From contig NW_022985556.1 of assembly GCF_010093815.1 (NCBI RefSeq), positions 690,941-754,940 of the forward strand: 64,000 bases of DNA. The letters are read 5' to 3'. The translations under genes were made by a program, and so were the position numbers. The notes under the pieces were generated by a model, which had not been told where the DNA came from, made no database searches, and was given only the letters and a program-made list of their open reading frames with translations. Shown here in pieces: positions 35,370 through 47,946 of this stretch. This DNA is from Pseudovirgaria hyperparasitica (taxonomy: Eukaryota > Ascomycota > Dothideomycetes > Acrospermales > Acrospermaceae). How positions within the stretch are numbered: the first letter of the stretch is position 1; each line of letters begins with the position of its first letter.

Positions 35370-36023
35370 ATGGCGTCAGGCTTTGGCATGAACGGAGGTA
35401 CGTATCACAACTGTTACTCATAGAGCACATCGTCTTCCCTGAAATCCTCAGCATGTCCTCCTCTCCAACCCGCACCAGCACCGACAAAGCTCTCCACCTC
35501 AAGCTGCCGACACGAAGACACGCAGCGCCACGACCTTCAATACCTATTCCTCACTCATATAATCGATGTTTAGTATACGGCTAACCTGTTTTCCCTCCAG
35601 GCCCTGGCCGCTGCTTTCCCTTCTGGCAAGAAGTCCTCACCTGCTACGTCTCTAATCAAGAAGAGGATCCCAAGTCGAAGGCGAAATGCATGCTCGCGCT
35701 TGACGACTACTACGAATGCCTACATCATAGGAAAGAGGTATGCGCCCACCAGGCATCTTGGACATCAATATCTATCTCCGTTATTCCTCCAATACTCCAA
35801 AACCATATCTTCTTTCTTCCACGGCCGCCATGATCCTCACTAACAAGCCCAGGCTGCCCGCGTTGACGCCCTCCAAGCCGCTTACCGCAAAGCCGACTCC
35901 ACCCGTGACAAGTCGAACGATATGACGGCCGAACAAATCCGCAAACTAGGTGTATTAGAGGGGACTTTAGAAGAGAAGCATCTAAAACCGAATCGGTTCC
36001 TGCCGCATCTGAAATATAACTGA
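35370..36023 (+). CDS. NADH:ubiquinone oxidoreductase subunit NDUFS5-like (15 kDa, CHCH)
   Basis: A small accessory subunit of respiratory complex I, located on the intermembrane-space side and imported by the Mia40 disulfide relay. Three exons (35370-35397, 35601-35737, 35853-36023) give 111 residues, starting MASGFGMNGGPGRCFPFWQE. A twin CX9C motif is intact: CFPFWQEVLTC and CMLALDDYYEC, followed by the typical LHHRKEAARVDALQAAYRKA. The first intron (203 nt) is long for this genome and lies after only 28 coding bases. The second (115 nt) contains a shadow open frame. No neighbouring complex I gene. Confidence 0.92.
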
Positions 36024-37014
36024 ATGCAAATCCGCATGAGAATAGAGCGGCACCGTGTAAATATAAAACGTAATTGCGACACGGCAATAATTGCGATCGA
36101 GCAGAACGTAATGTATATCTCAGTGAAGAGTGCTGCTGGATGTGAACGTCACAGATCGGCGCGGCCGGGAATATGTAAGGCACGCAAACAGAAAAGCTTA
36201 AGCTTGATGACTAGAATACTTCGCCAAAGGGCATTTCCCAATATACTGTACGAACCTTGTCAATTCAAGCTGAGTAGGCCCTCCACTGCCATATGAACAG
36301 ACGTGGGGGCTTCCGCGGTACCATGAGCACCGAGAAGAGGAGCGAAGATAAGCCTCCTCATTACATGTCCCGCCCAGGAAATGAAAGGTAATTACCGTGG
36401 ATACCTGTGAGTAATGCAAGCAATAATGGGAGCACGATATCAACTGTGGAAGATTGTGCACATGACAGCGGTGCCCTGAGGAGGCCTTAAATTAAGCCTA
36501 ATGCGCGGCAAGATGCTATGGGCAAGGTACGGTGAATGTGGCCTCATAGGCGAGGCAGAAGACGCGGGATATGCGAGTGAGGTAATCTGTATCACAATGT
36601 ATCAAATGGCCAACATGTTCGATTCTGTCTGTTCATTGCTATTTGAGAAGAAAACGTTCCTATCTATCCATATGAGCCCATCATAACAGCAGGACTCCGC
36701 AAATCCCCACTAGCATCAGTCATGTATGTAACAAAAGAGATTTTGACTACTTCGTGAAGGCTGCAACGCCATGATGGAACGAGGGCAGGGTTTTAGGGAG
36801 CCGACAACCATATGACCTTGTATTGTCGGTATCGGGTATGATGGGGAAGACGAAATGCACAGAGAAATAGACCAATCAACCATAACCGAAGAAGATGCAA
36901 GACAATGCTTTCAAACCGCACTAATGTACCTGAAGAGAAATCCCCGATCATCAGGCGAAGAAAAGAGTCGCCACATTGAAATCTTCCTTGGATATAGAAC
37001 AATTGGACGTGCAT
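36024..37014. other. Intergenic between convergent genes
   Basis: Holds the 3' untranslated regions of the NDUFS5 gene and TEF1. Nothing else is supported. Confidence 0.45.
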
Positions 37015-38822
37015 TTACTTCTTGGAGGCCTTCTGGGCGGCCTTGGTGACCTTGCCAGCGCCCTTGTCAGACTTCTCAACGGACTTGATGACACCGACGG
37101 CGACGGTCTGTCTCATGTCACGGACGGCGAAACGACCAAGAGGTGGGTAGGCGGTGAAAGCCTCAACACACATTGGCTTTGACGGAATCATCTTGACGAT
37201 AGCAGCATCGCCAGACTTGACGAACTTAGGAGAGTTCTCGATGGACTTTCCGGTACGGCGATCGATCTTCTCGAGAAGCTCAGAGAACTTGCAGGCAATG
37301 TGAGCAGTGTGGCAGTCCAACACTGGAGCGTAACCAGCACCGATCTGACCAGGGTGGTTGAGAACGATGACCTGGGCATTGAAAGAGTCGCAACCCTTGG
37401 GAGGGTCGTTCTTGGAGTCACCGGCGACGTTTCCACGGCGAATTTCCTTGACGGAGACGTTCTTGACGTTGAAGCCAACGTTGTCACCGGGGGTACCCTC
37501 AACAAGCTGCTCGTGGTGCATCTCAACGGACTTGACTTCGGTGGTGACACCGGCAGGGGCGAACGTCACGACCATACCAGCCTTGATGACACCAGTCTCA
37601 ACACGGCCGACGGGAACCGTGCCAATACCACCAATCTTGTATACATCCTGGAGGGGCAGACGGAGAGGCTTGTCGGAAGGACGGACAGGGGGGTCGATGG
37701 CGTCGATGGCGTCGAGAAGGGTCTTTCCGGTGACCTTGGACTTGGTCTCCTTCTCCCAGCCCTTGTACCAGGGGCAGTTGGGGGAGGCGTCAATCATGTT
37801 GTCACCGTTGAAACCGGAGATGGGCACGAATGGAACGTGCTTGGGGTTGTATCCAACCTTCTTAATGAAGTTGGACGTCTCCTTGATGATTTCCTGGTAA
37901 CGAGACTCGGACCACTTGGTGGTGTCCATCTTGTTGATGGCGACAATGAGCTGTCGCACACCGAGGGTGAAAGCGAGAAGGGCGTGCTCACGAGTCTGGC
38001 CATCCTTGGAGATACCAGCCTCGAACTCACCAGTACCAGCGGCAATGATGAGAATAGCGCAGTCGGCTTGGGAGGTACCAGTAATCATGTTCTTGATGAA
38101 GTCACGGTGACCAGGGGCGTCTATAAAAGAGTTTAGTATAAGAATGTACAAGTATCCAAAGATAACGTACCAATGACAGTGACATTGTACTTCGGGGTCT
38201 CGAACTTCCACAGAGCGATATCGATGGTGATACCACGCTCACGCTCGGCCTTGAGCTTGTCGAGCACCCATGCGTACTTGAAGGAACCCTTTCCGAGCTG
38301 GGCAGCTTCCTGAAGGAAGTATTAGCATGGGAACCGTGGAAACAAAACAGTAATCGGAATGGACAAGTGCTGAGCTTGATGGCGCTGGGAGGTTTTGTCA
38401 TGCGTCGGGTGGCCGTTTCTGGCTTAGCGCAGAAAATTTATTGCCCCACTAACGCATGAAAATACCCCTCCAAACAAATATTCACCGTGTGAAAATTTGT
38501 TGCGCCCTATACATCAAGATTTGTTGTTGACAGTGTGGAGACATACCTTCTCGAACTTCTCGATGGTACGTTGGTCGATACCACCGCACTTGTAGATCAA
38601 GTCTGTTGTGACATGTGAGATTCGTTTGTTTGCAGGAGGGGTAAGTTGGCTTACGTCCAGTGGTGGTTGACTTGCCGGAGTCGACGTGGCCGATAACGAC
38701 GACGTTAACGTGAGACTTCTCTTTACTAAATGAGATATTAGCACGGGACGAATGATTATTATCGCTGTAGATGTGGTGGTATGTCGTTCCAGCGAGTGAT
38801 GTTGAGCAATGACTTACCCCAT
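37015..38822 (-). CDS. TEF1: Translation elongation factor 1-alpha
   Basis: eEF1A carries aminoacyl-tRNA to the ribosome as a GTP complex. Five exons (38822-38818, 38725-38655, 38602-38547, 38309-38171, 38120-37015) give 458 residues, starting [20 protein letters not shown]. The first exon has only five bases. GTPase motifs are complete: GHVDSGKST (P loop), DAPGH (G3) and NKMD (G4). The domain II/III sequence is nearly invariant. Strong codon bias leaves long open frames on other strands. Introns of 92, 52, 237 and 50 nt match the positions used widely as fungal TEF1 barcodes. The GDSKNDPP loop, with its Lys at 37411-37413, is the site EFM4-type enzymes methylate, and the EFM4 gene lies about 8 kb downstream in the window. 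Confidence 0.98.
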
Positions 38823-41800
38823 GATGAAGTTGTGGTTGTGAGTTTGTTGGAAATTTTATGGAAGTGAGGGAAGTAGTTGAAATTTCTGGACTGTTGTTAG
38901 ACAAGTAGACTAGAGAGAGTCGAAAGGGACGTACGCAGAAACACAAGCTTGATGTTGTGAGGTATGCAAGACGAAGAAAAAAAAGAGAGGGTGTGGGAGG
39001 GGCAGAGACGGTTTTATGTGTGAGAGAACGGAGGGGCATTGTGGCCAGTGCGGCGGCTTAGCGGGCCAATCACAACATAACAGGCCGGATTCGAAAAAAT
39101 TTCATGGTTACATCACAATGCAGGTTAATAACCGTAATTTCCCGCCCAATGGTGGTGTGTCCATGGTACGCCCACCAGCGCGATTTCACCATCGCACTCT
39201 CACCACGGAACCTGTGGTTTCAGACATAGGCCTCTTATCATCAGTAAGGTTGACTGGGTAACGGTAACAGAGAGCTGATGCTTCTATGGCTGGCTATGTT
39301 CCACCTTCGACATCGGCCCTCCCTTCTCATGCAGAGGTATTGCTGACTTTTGACGTCGATGGGCTGCTTCTAGGCTCCACTCAGGTACACTCGCGCGGTC
39401 GACAGAAGTTTGTTTCTCTTTCATAGCGCCTATTTTATCCTCTGCTAAGACGGGACTACCTCGCATCATTAATCGCTACGAGTAACGCCATATCTTTGGC
39501 CTACAACGTCTAGGTACCTCAAACCTCCCTTTCCTTTCCTTGTCCTTCAAGGCGAGAAGGCCCTTTATCAAGTGTTGGATTCACATAGGAGGATGGCAGC
39601 CCAACATACTAAGAAGCGGCATACATGCAGACGTTATGCTTAACACTACCTATATACGACATCGCCTGTACCCCCTAGTGAAAGAATCAGTAGAAAAAGG
39701 GCTCAACTCCACAAAAGTGAACAATTATGGTTATATGTAAAGATGGACCAAATACGCAGGTATGTCGATCTGTAGATTTTCAAGGAGAGCAATCACTGCA
39801 CATTCCTGGAAAACGATATCGGCTTCACTCTCTCGGACGATGCAAAGAAGAGGATGTTATGACTTTAATATGCGGCTTCCAGATGTTTGCCCTGGGGTAC
39901 AGAAGAAGAGTAGCCTGCATGAACATCGAAGATTCCGGCGTATGCTCACAAAATGTCGATCGGGAGGGCCCGCAAGCTAAGGTAAAGGAGCAGGTTAAAG
40001 ACGGAAAAGGGAAACACTGGCCGTGATCGAATGATAATTTACCAATGATAATGCATTGACGGCTACCTAACGAAGCAATATAGCCTCGTTTCTAGGACGA
40101 GGGAGAGACCAGATGAAGATTACGACATCTATCTTGTCCCTCGTCACCACTGGGTAGGTACTCGAAAAATGCGTGGTCTCGAACGAAAAAAAAGCTGCAA
40201 ACAGCTCTCTTACCCAATTCTGTACGCATACCGCAGTCAGGCCGGCCGTATTGGAATGGATGACAATAGATCGGAAAGAGCAAAGAGAGTACTAGATCGG
40301 ATGGCTATAGGAACAGTCAGATAACGAGACGCAGTTGTTAAAGCTATAAAGAGATAACATAGCGAGCAAATTGTGTGATAAGAGCAGATCTGACTCCGTT
40401 CAACCGCTTCACCACCTCTTCTTTGGGTGTCATAAGCTGCAAGTATCTGCAAATCCTGCTTGAAGGGCCATTAGCTGAAGGCAGTCAATGTAGGTATAAT
40501 AATGCAAGATCTGAGTAGGGGATCCAAGGATGTCCACGTTGTGCTTGGCGAGAACTTGAAGTCTTCAAGCATCCCTAACCGAACAAAATTTCAAGCTACA
40601 GCGTTAGAAGCGGTCTCAAATGCACTGCTATAAAGAGCAACGTGATCGTAAGCAGAATCGTTTGGAAAGGAGGCGCGTCGACGTCTGTAAGTTCAGATGT
40701 CTTTCGAAAAGGATTACAGATAACATCATACTCATAATTCAGGGGTCAATTGACGGATCCTGTCTCACCCAGGGCCCTCTGGTCTATACATGCATTTCAG
40801 CTCTATCACAAAAATATCTTGTGTCCTTGTAGGGTTTGAAAGCATCATGGATTTCACATCCTCATGACAGAGCGTCTTGATGTCCTCCGAAACCAAATGC
40901 GTTTCATTTCAATCCCAAGGGATGATAGGCAATAAGAATGCCGGTATATACCAGACGTATTTCAACCAACATGACCGATACCATATGCAAGCAGCCGTTC
41001 TTCATGTTTGTTATACTTAGTCTTCTCCAGAACAGGATCTCATATGAACCTAAACTTGGACCCTTGTGCGCTCCCAGACCCTAACCCAGAGAAAGTCAGC
41101 GCACTGAATGCTGAACTTGGAACCGTTCAATTTTGCAAGTCTTATTTCAGTACATTCACTGCGTGACAGTGCTATAGACAGGCCTCAAGTAGCATATTTC
41201 AAGCTTGGCATGCTTGATCCAACGGATATAAATGCATTCGGTAAATATTGTCTGCACATACGTTCGAAGGGACAGTCGGCTGGACTCGAAGAGTACTCAA
41301 CTGAACAGTTGCTTCATTCTATAGTAGAAGCAGTCAGTTATGTTTGCGGTTTCTTGGTGCTGTTCGAGCGGCTTGAAAATAGAAAGGTGTGGCGCACCGA
41401 AACGATGAGATGTGGTTGAAGAGGGATGATTTATGAAGAATAGTGATGAGAGAGACGTCATTATAATTACGTTCACCTGCTCAGTCCAGTGCGCCTTGTA
41501 TACCATTTAGACGATAGTGATCAAGCCAGGGCTGATTTAGGCTGCCGGATCAAGGCTGCGAGAATGCAGCTCCTCATGTGCAGTGATATAGCCTTTGGTA
41601 TCATGTAGCCTGCACTGATCAAGCAACGTGTTTCGGTTTAAATACTAGCACAACCCATGGGCCCGTCTTATGCTTGACAGTCAAAGCCGTACGCTATACC
41701 ATTCAGATGCTTAACTTACCGCATCATCCTGGTATGGAGAAAGAGGCACAAGCAGTTATTACTCGGTATATATTAGCAGCTTTGCTTTTGGGTACGTGTA

Positions 41801-42004
41801 TTGAATATGGTAGTCACTCGCTAAACATAATTACTAACTCGTAAGTCTTCCCACCTAGGCAATTTTATCTATCCATTAAGAGTGAGCAGGCAGCTGCCAA
41901 GACATCACCATTCGCAAGCCCCGCGGTCCCTCGGTCTTCATCTCTGGACGAGCAGCTTGAAATTTACTTTCACAAGCAAAATTCACAAGTCACAGGGAAG
42001 AAAG
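38823..42004. other. Long interval without a supported gene
   Basis: The left few hundred bases are the TEF1 promoter, with pyrimidine-rich and purine-rich runs near 38.97 kb. The rest has short open frames on both strands (for example 39540-39740, 39727-40026 and 41108-41419) without family features, broken by stops. It may hold worn gene remnants. No repeat or transposon end is visible. Confidence 0.45.
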
Positions 42005-42768
42005 ATGCCACCAATTACCCCAAACATGTTGAACTCAAAAAAGGAAGAGCACTGTGTTGGGATCACGACTGAGCGGAAGTACTACAAAATAGGCGATACT
42101 TGGGTAAAGCGGTGCCTTCGCCCCTCCGAGTGGCAGATCAACCCTTATAATGGAAACTATGTGGTACCTAGGTTGTGGAAGGAACGTATCAGCAACGAGG
42201 CTGCTAGTATGAAATCTACGATCCCTGTCCCCAAACTCCATTGTTGTTTTGAGGATGATGAGGCGGTATACCTGGTTAGGGAACATGTCGAGGGCGTTGG
42301 TATGAACGAATTGGAACCTGAACAACGAAAGCAAGTTGAAAAAGAGGTAGAGGGATATCTGAAAGAGATGAGATCCCTTACCTCCAATAAATGGGGCGGA
42401 CCTACCGACATCGTGAGTATAATAAGTTCGAGTTTTCGATGTTGGCGTGTCGTGGGACAAGTACTTAATCCGTATAGGTCGTCCCGCCGTATCGCCTTAT
42501 GGTCAAGCCGGGTTTTTTGGAATGGGTGATGAAACCTCGGGAGAAGGAGGATCTCGTGTTCTGCCATAACGATCTATCAACAAATAACATCATCGTTGAT
42601 CCTGAGACGTTGAAAGTCAAGGCTGTGATCGACTGGGAGTATGCTGGTTTCTTTCCGCCCGAGTTCGAAGGTATGTTTTTCAGAAGGGTAGGGCCATCAG
42701 TAGCATTGGACGGCGAGCATGATGACGAGGACGAGCTCTATGCAGTTCTAAGGCAGAATAGGGCTTGA
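42005..42768 (+). CDS. Aminoglycoside phosphotransferase (APH)-family kinase-like protein
   Basis: A 232-residue member of the fungal APH-domain group, a large set of small-molecule kinase-like proteins with unknown substrates. Exon 1 (42005-42412) carries GDTWVKRCLRPSEWQIN and EDDEAVYLVREHVEGVGMNE. Exon 2 (42478-42768) carries the catalytic HNDLSTNNIIVDP loop and the metal-binding VIDWEYAGFFP. A 65-nt intron (GTGAGT...TATAG) lies between. Compared with the usual family sequence, the helix before IPVPKLHCCFEDD seems shortened by several residues (AASMKSTIPVP), which would remove part of the segment holding the alpha-C glutamate. The protein may be impaired or simply divergent. Start ATG 42005 opens MPPITPNML, normal for the group. 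Confidence 0.82.
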
Positions 42769-43466
42769 ATTGATTGTATGGAGACACCCCCTTGACCTAT
42801 AGCTGGAAGAACAATTTGACAGAACCAAGGTTTAGCATTTTACTATCCGCCAGGGCTTTCACTAATCATCCAGTTCTGACTCTCAAAATGTCAACAACAT
42901 ACCCAGATACGATCGTCACATTTCTCATCTCCAAAGCAACGCGTGACTATGGATCTCACAACTGTCAAGCGTACACTCTCATGCCTTTGCAGTCTGAGTT
43001 ACACTGTGCCACCATGTATTCATTGAAATAGCTCACCGCATTTGAAGCGACTAAATGGTTAGCGGGTTCTCGGTGTGTTTCGTTCATGGAACCTCACAAT
43101 GGCAAATACCTTGCTTCTGGTTACGACTGGCGCCACGAATCTCCAGCATGGAAGGGGAAAATCCCCCAGGCTTGTTTCCAGACGCAATGTACGTACCAGC
43201 AACACCTCTAAGTGGTCGCAATTTAGTGCCCAATGAGTCACACACATCATGTGAAGTACAGTGTATGCAGGTTTTTCACTCCAAGGTCCGGTCGTCTGAT
43301 GGTAAAACTTTACTTGCTAGGACCAGTGACATATTTATGTAGCTAATTATACATATTTACATTATAGTACAATGAGCCTATGCTTTACTTAGGCATTGCG
43401 AGTATGATAACTCTCTTCTGCCTTGGCCATCGACGCTTCGCTTTGATCCTCGAAATTATATACTGT
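42769..43466. other. Intergenic between convergent genes
   Basis: The open frames at 42774-43031 and 43055-43342 have no recognisable features. The interval is taken as 3' flanks of the APH-like gene and SLS1. Confidence 0.4.
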
Positions 43467-46400
43467 CTACCCATGTGCAGTTTTGACTTTTAGGTCGCCT
43501 GCTTCGCCGTCGATTGTTTCGGTGGCTTCTCTACTCCGTTCCGGCTCTGTTATCTCTGTCTCTTCACGTAAGTTCGGAAAGACCTCCACAGATTCGAGTG
43601 GCTTTTCCCGTTCCTCGATTATTTGCGACTCGTCCTCACCAGGCTCAAGCGGGTCTTCATCAGCTGCATTCCTCAAATTCGTCTTCTGCAAGCTCGCCTC
43701 GTCGTTGAGCTGCATAGGTTCCTCCTCATCTAGATCAGAGATATTTCCCTCGTCGAAACGCTCATCTATAATTCCATTGGATTTGTCGTCATCTGGTATG
43801 AATGGCAGGTCTGAATTGGGCTGTTCTCCATTGTGCTCTGCGACCCCTTGCCTGGGGGCAGCCCATGCTGAGCTTGAAGGCGACGATGTCACGGGGGAAT
43901 TTGTGAGCACACTGTCCTTTCTGTCTGGGATGTCTCTGGTAGTCTCGTCAATCAGATCTGCGAGGTTGAAAACCGAGTCGATGAAGTCCTCTGTAGCATC
44001 GACTGTCTGACCGGCCATTGGATCGGGCTGCATGTCTCGCACGCCATCATTGACTACGGCAGCATCTCTGTTCGGGCCTTCGATGTCAGGCTCCGATATA
44101 GGACCAAGTGAGAGGCTCAGCCGCCCATGATTACCGCCCGTTGCGCCACCAATACTTGTCGTGAATGACAATGGATGGATCGAGATATCAAAAGACATAC
44201 GCTGTCGATATTCGAAGCCGACGGGTACGTACATGATTGGAATTGTGGTGCCAACGCTCATATTCTGAAGATAGTCGTTGACATGTAAGTGGGCCGAACT
44301 AGCAAACCACTCGGGAACGCGTAGTTTTATGCTGGGTGGAGCGCTAAGCAAGGCCCCAGATACGAGAGACGAATTTACAACTTCAACAAAATTTTGCACG
44401 TCCCGATTTTCCATGATCCTTGCGTTGGACTTACAGAATTCGCGTCGTGTGACTCGTACATCTATAGCGTGGCCAGGAAGCAAGTAGTCTGCCATATCTT
44501 GCCCGATGAAAGCTCGAATCTCTTTGAATCGGGGATCGCTTTTATCGCTAACATCCCAAAGCATTTCAATTCGCGGATACTGCTTACCACGAGGATTATT
44601 GACTGTGATATGGTGCTTCTTGTCCGCTGGGTTTGGGATGAGCTGCAACACAAGACGATTGTCTGAAAGGAGTGCCGGCGGATTCCTTGAAGTGAGGTTT
44701 GCTAGAACTCTGGATATCGTCGGAGTCGTATATGAGAAAGTCCTGTGGGAAATTCGGCGCTCTTCGAGCTCACGCATTAGCGATTCATGGGTCACGCGAT
44801 CGGTAATTGGGTGGAGGACGTGTCCAAAATCTGCGAATGCCTCCTGGAAAACGTTTGGATCCCAAGTCTTACCCCTAGGATTTCCATTCTCCTGTCTGTT
44901 GCGAAGCAGTGGTATTCGAGCCGTCCGAATCATGTTGACGAGAGCCTCGCGGCTGCTAGTATTCTTCTGTATGGGATTAAGAGGCTCCAAACTCGGGTTT
45001 GTATGCGATTTTCGGGTCACCGGTAGTACCCACCGTCCCTGTGGATGAGACCGGTCTTTATAGGAAAGCGCATGCTGAGGGGATGAGACATGTATGATAG
45101 CCCTGTGTACTGTCGGAACGTGGCCAAGTAAAATGCTATGCCCCTGATGTGGATGGCCGATTATGGACCAGAGCATCCTCTTAGCATGTTCGATGTTATC
45201 CTCTTGGAAAGCGTGTATTTGTAGCTGAAAACATCAGCACTAAAAACTAGAGAGTGGCAAAGAATCATTACCGTTTCAGAGGACTCGAATCTTATTTGAG
45301 TCTTAGTCAAGTTTGCTACGTATTTAATATCATCGTCATTGATGAGTTTAAAGCCGCTTGCTTTGGGGATTGCCTTCGGCGATTTTCCGAGCGTTTTTGC
45401 TCCCGCTGAAAACACATGCAGGGGCATAGTCCCAGTCTTAATTTCACCAAGTAGGTGCACAATATCTTCAGCTGTGTAGATAGCACTCGTCTTGTCCGCA
45501 GTCACTCGAATCTTCCGGTCCCCGGTGGCGACGTCAACGTTCGAATGTCTCAAGGATGCAATGGATTCGAGTTTCTCGACACCGACTACATTGGAGGTTA
45601 GCTGCTCGTAGGAACATCAGATAAGATCAGAGGCACTTGCTCTCTGTTTGAAGCATCTTCAAATACCATGTGTTGGTTATGTAGATCTCCAGTTCACCAA
45701 CGGACTCAATCTCTTCCAAAATTTGCACTTTCCAACAATCCTTCAGGAGACGCCTAAGTAGCCTCTCCTTTGTTGTTTCCCTAGACCGATTCAACGCGTC
45801 CGTAGCACGACTCTCGGCTGGAAATTCATGAACTGACGCCTCATCGAACATGGAGTTTGTGATTTTCGTGACAGTGTCGAGTTTATTCCGTTTTGGCATC
45901 CTTGCCTTTCTTACAATACGGGCCTGTAATTCGGGGTCCAACCGTACATCCAGAGGCGACGTGCCGGGTCGCCATTTGGTCCAAGGAACTGTAGCTTTAT
46001 CGTCTGATGCACTCGGCTCCTGTTCCATCGTATGCGATTGTACATAACGCGATATTTGCCCCACGGTGAAGCCATCTCGGACCGTCTGAAGCAATGTCTC
46101 GTACAAGTCTTGAGTCAAATATGCCGCATCCTCATCAGGATTATGACGAGGTTTCAGACTATCAAGAACATGGTCCACATCTGTCTGTCGCACATGTTTC
46201 TTGTTATCTCTGATTGCCTGGAGTGTGGCCTCGAAAACCTCACGATTGCGTTCTATCGACTTAGGATTGACGACTACATCCTTGTCGTTTTCAGTTGCTC
46301 GCAAAGAAGCCTGATCTTTGAGGACTAAGATTTCCGCAGGTGATCCCAGGCGTTGTGTTGCTAATGCCGACGAGGTTTCCCTAAATCTTCCTCTATGCAC

Positions 46401-46676
46401 TTTAAGAACGGATCTTGAACTACGACCCAGGTGTGTTCTGTCAATCCTCGAAGAGCTTGTATGTCGATGAGATGTGGGCTGATTTATCTCTGAGCCTGGC
46501 GCGGCCGGGAGTGATGTCGGAGGGAATGGGTCATCGCGGAGGTGTATAGAGGTGGAGAAGTATCTGCGGTGGCGCCATCCTTGGGAATATGGTAAATATT
46601 GCAGCGAGGATGACTGAAGGATACGGAATTGGCATCGAACGCATATCGATGCGCTCAGCGTATTCCCAACCACCAT
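43467..46676 (-). CDS. SLS1: Mitochondrial inner-membrane protein SLS1-like
   Basis: SLS1 is a mitochondrial inner-membrane protein needed in yeast for expression of mitochondrially encoded genes; it couples transcription to translation. Three exons (46676-45641, 45585-45272, 45224-43467) give 1035 residues. The N-terminus (MVVGNTLSASICVRCQFRIL ... RRYFSTSIHLRDD) is a plausible import presequence. Later come LHVFSAGAKTLGK and the conserved IGHPHQGHSILLGHVPT. A central ordered half follows, then a long acidic C-terminal tail rich in Asp/Glu. The first intron works only with a GC-AG pair (45640-45586: donor GCAAGT, branch GCTAAC, acceptor GTAG). The second is normal (45271-45225, GTAATG...TTTCAG). 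Assignment to SLS1 rests on overall pattern and remembered family sequence. The gene is divergent from EFM4. Confidence 0.82.
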
Positions 46677-46885
46677 CAAGCTGAGGTTGGTTGTTGTCGG
46701 TCCATATGCGATCGTACGCATTCTCAGTTCGAAAAGTTCTGGCCAGAGCATACACACCGCCTAGGCTGCGCGGCAGAATTCCTTAGCTGCCCTCTGATCT
46801 CAGAGCGAACTTGCGGTCTGACAACAACGACACTTCACAACGCATTGTCCTATCTCACTCAGATCCTTACATTGTAGCAGGACCC
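46677..46885. promoter_or_regulatory. Short bidirectional promoter region, SLS1 / EFM4
   Basis: Only 209 bases separate the two start codons, so the genes likely share regulatory sequence. The SLS1 frame stays open upstream into this gap, so a longer N-terminus starting at 46757 is possible but gives a less typical presequence. Confidence 0.5.
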
Positions 46886-47706
46886 ATGATGTCTACACCC
46901 GACCATCTTGATCCTAGTGAGCTCGGCACGAAAGAGTAGTGCGTTAGGACAACCACAGCCACCTTGCGCGCTTCTCGCTAACGACGAGCTTCCATAGCTG
47001 GGACGCCACATACAGGCGGGAGCTTACGAATTTCGCCTCAGATACTTCTGACGTTGGCACAATATGGTTTTCAGACTCGTCAGCCGAGGAACGGACACTA
47101 AAATTTCTCGAACAGCTGTGGGATGAAGGTCTGTTGACAAAGGAAGATTCCATGAACGGCGATGAAAAGCAAGCTGCGACTTCCTTTATTGATCTCGGAG
47201 CTGGTAATGGGCATATGCTTTTTGCGCTCAGAGAGGAGGGCTGGGGAGGAAAGATGGTGGGCGTGGACTACTCGCCGGAGGCTGTTCAATTGGCACAGAA
47301 AATAGAACAGGAGGAGAGGAGCAAAGGCGAATGGACTGGGAGCGAAGCAAGCGTCATTTTTGAAAGGTGGAATGCTATAACACAAGAACCCGGGCCTTGG
47401 ATGATTCCCGGTGGATTTGATGTTGCTCACGACAAAGGCACCTTCGATGCAATCAGTCTCAGCGAGGAGACGGACGAACAAGGACGAAGGATCTGTGAAG
47501 GGTACCGGGAGAGGGTAGAAAATCTGGTTAGAATTGGTGGGCGAGTCATAGTGACAAGTTGCAACTGGACGAGTGATGAACTCAAATGCTGGTTGGCACA
47601 GGGCCAGCTTGAAGCCGAAAGAGAAGTAAAATATCCTAGCTTTCGCTTTGGTGGGAAGGAAGGTTCTCAGATTTGCACGGTCTGCTTTGTAAGAAGACCG
47701 AAATAG
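46886..47706 (+). CDS. EFM4: eEF1A protein-lysine N-methyltransferase EFM4
   Basis: A class I SAM-dependent methyltransferase that modifies one lysine of eEF1A (K316 in yeast). Two exons (46886-46938, 46998-47706) give 253 residues. The start is MMSTPDHLDPSELGTKEYWD, with the intron splitting the Tyr codon. SAM-binding motif I is FIDLGAGNGHMLFALRE, with the acidic end of the second strand in MVGVDYSPEAVQLAQ. Post-motif FDVAHDKGTFDAISLSE and VIVTSCNWTSDEL are characteristic of EFM4/METTL10. The 59-nt intron is GTGCGT...CATAG. An ATG doublet makes the exact first Met uncertain by one residue. Its presumed substrate TEF1 is encoded about 8 kb away. Divergent from SLS1. Confidence 0.93.
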
Positions 47707-47724
47707 AGAGTACTGTCACATCAC

Positions 47725-47934
47725 TTACCTCACTCTGAGTCGAGGGACATCAGTTCTATTAGCCCTGAGCTTGACAAGAATGAAGTCGACATTTTGCAGC
47801 TCATGCTGCCACTCTCTCCGTTCGCCATCGGCATCCAGCTCAGAACTGGTGTCAACCTCTACACTTTTCTGATTTCGCTCATCCACGAAGAACGGTACCG
47901 TCTGTTCATTCCTGTATGGACCTACTATTGATGA
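47725..47934 (-). CDS. Possible last exon of an unidentified small protein
   Basis: I do not recognise it. The frame reads VGPYRNEQTVPFFVDERNQK ... WQHELQNVDFILVKLRANR and ends PRLRVR just 19 bases past the EFM4 stop on the opposite strand. The composition looks like a real conserved C-terminus. An acceptor-like ATCAATAG lies just upstream, and an ATG opening MGNKASFTRILATDGSW occurs at about 48.06 kb, but I could not join them with confidence. Confidence 0.3.
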   Translation of the reverse strand, partial: SSIVGPYRNEQTVPFFVDERNQKSVEVDTSSELDADGERREWQHELQNVDFILVKLRANRTDVPRLRVR

Positions 47935-47946
47935 AAGCTTTGGCAA

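Noticed and set aside
37300-38136. 278-codon open frame on the plus strand
   Set aside because: It lies entirely antisense to the TEF1 exons. Strong codon bias in TEF1 removes stops from other frames, and the product has no family features.
43483-44010. Ser-rich 175-codon plus-strand frame
   Set aside because: Antisense to the acidic tail of SLS1; Asp/Glu codons read as Ser on the other strand.
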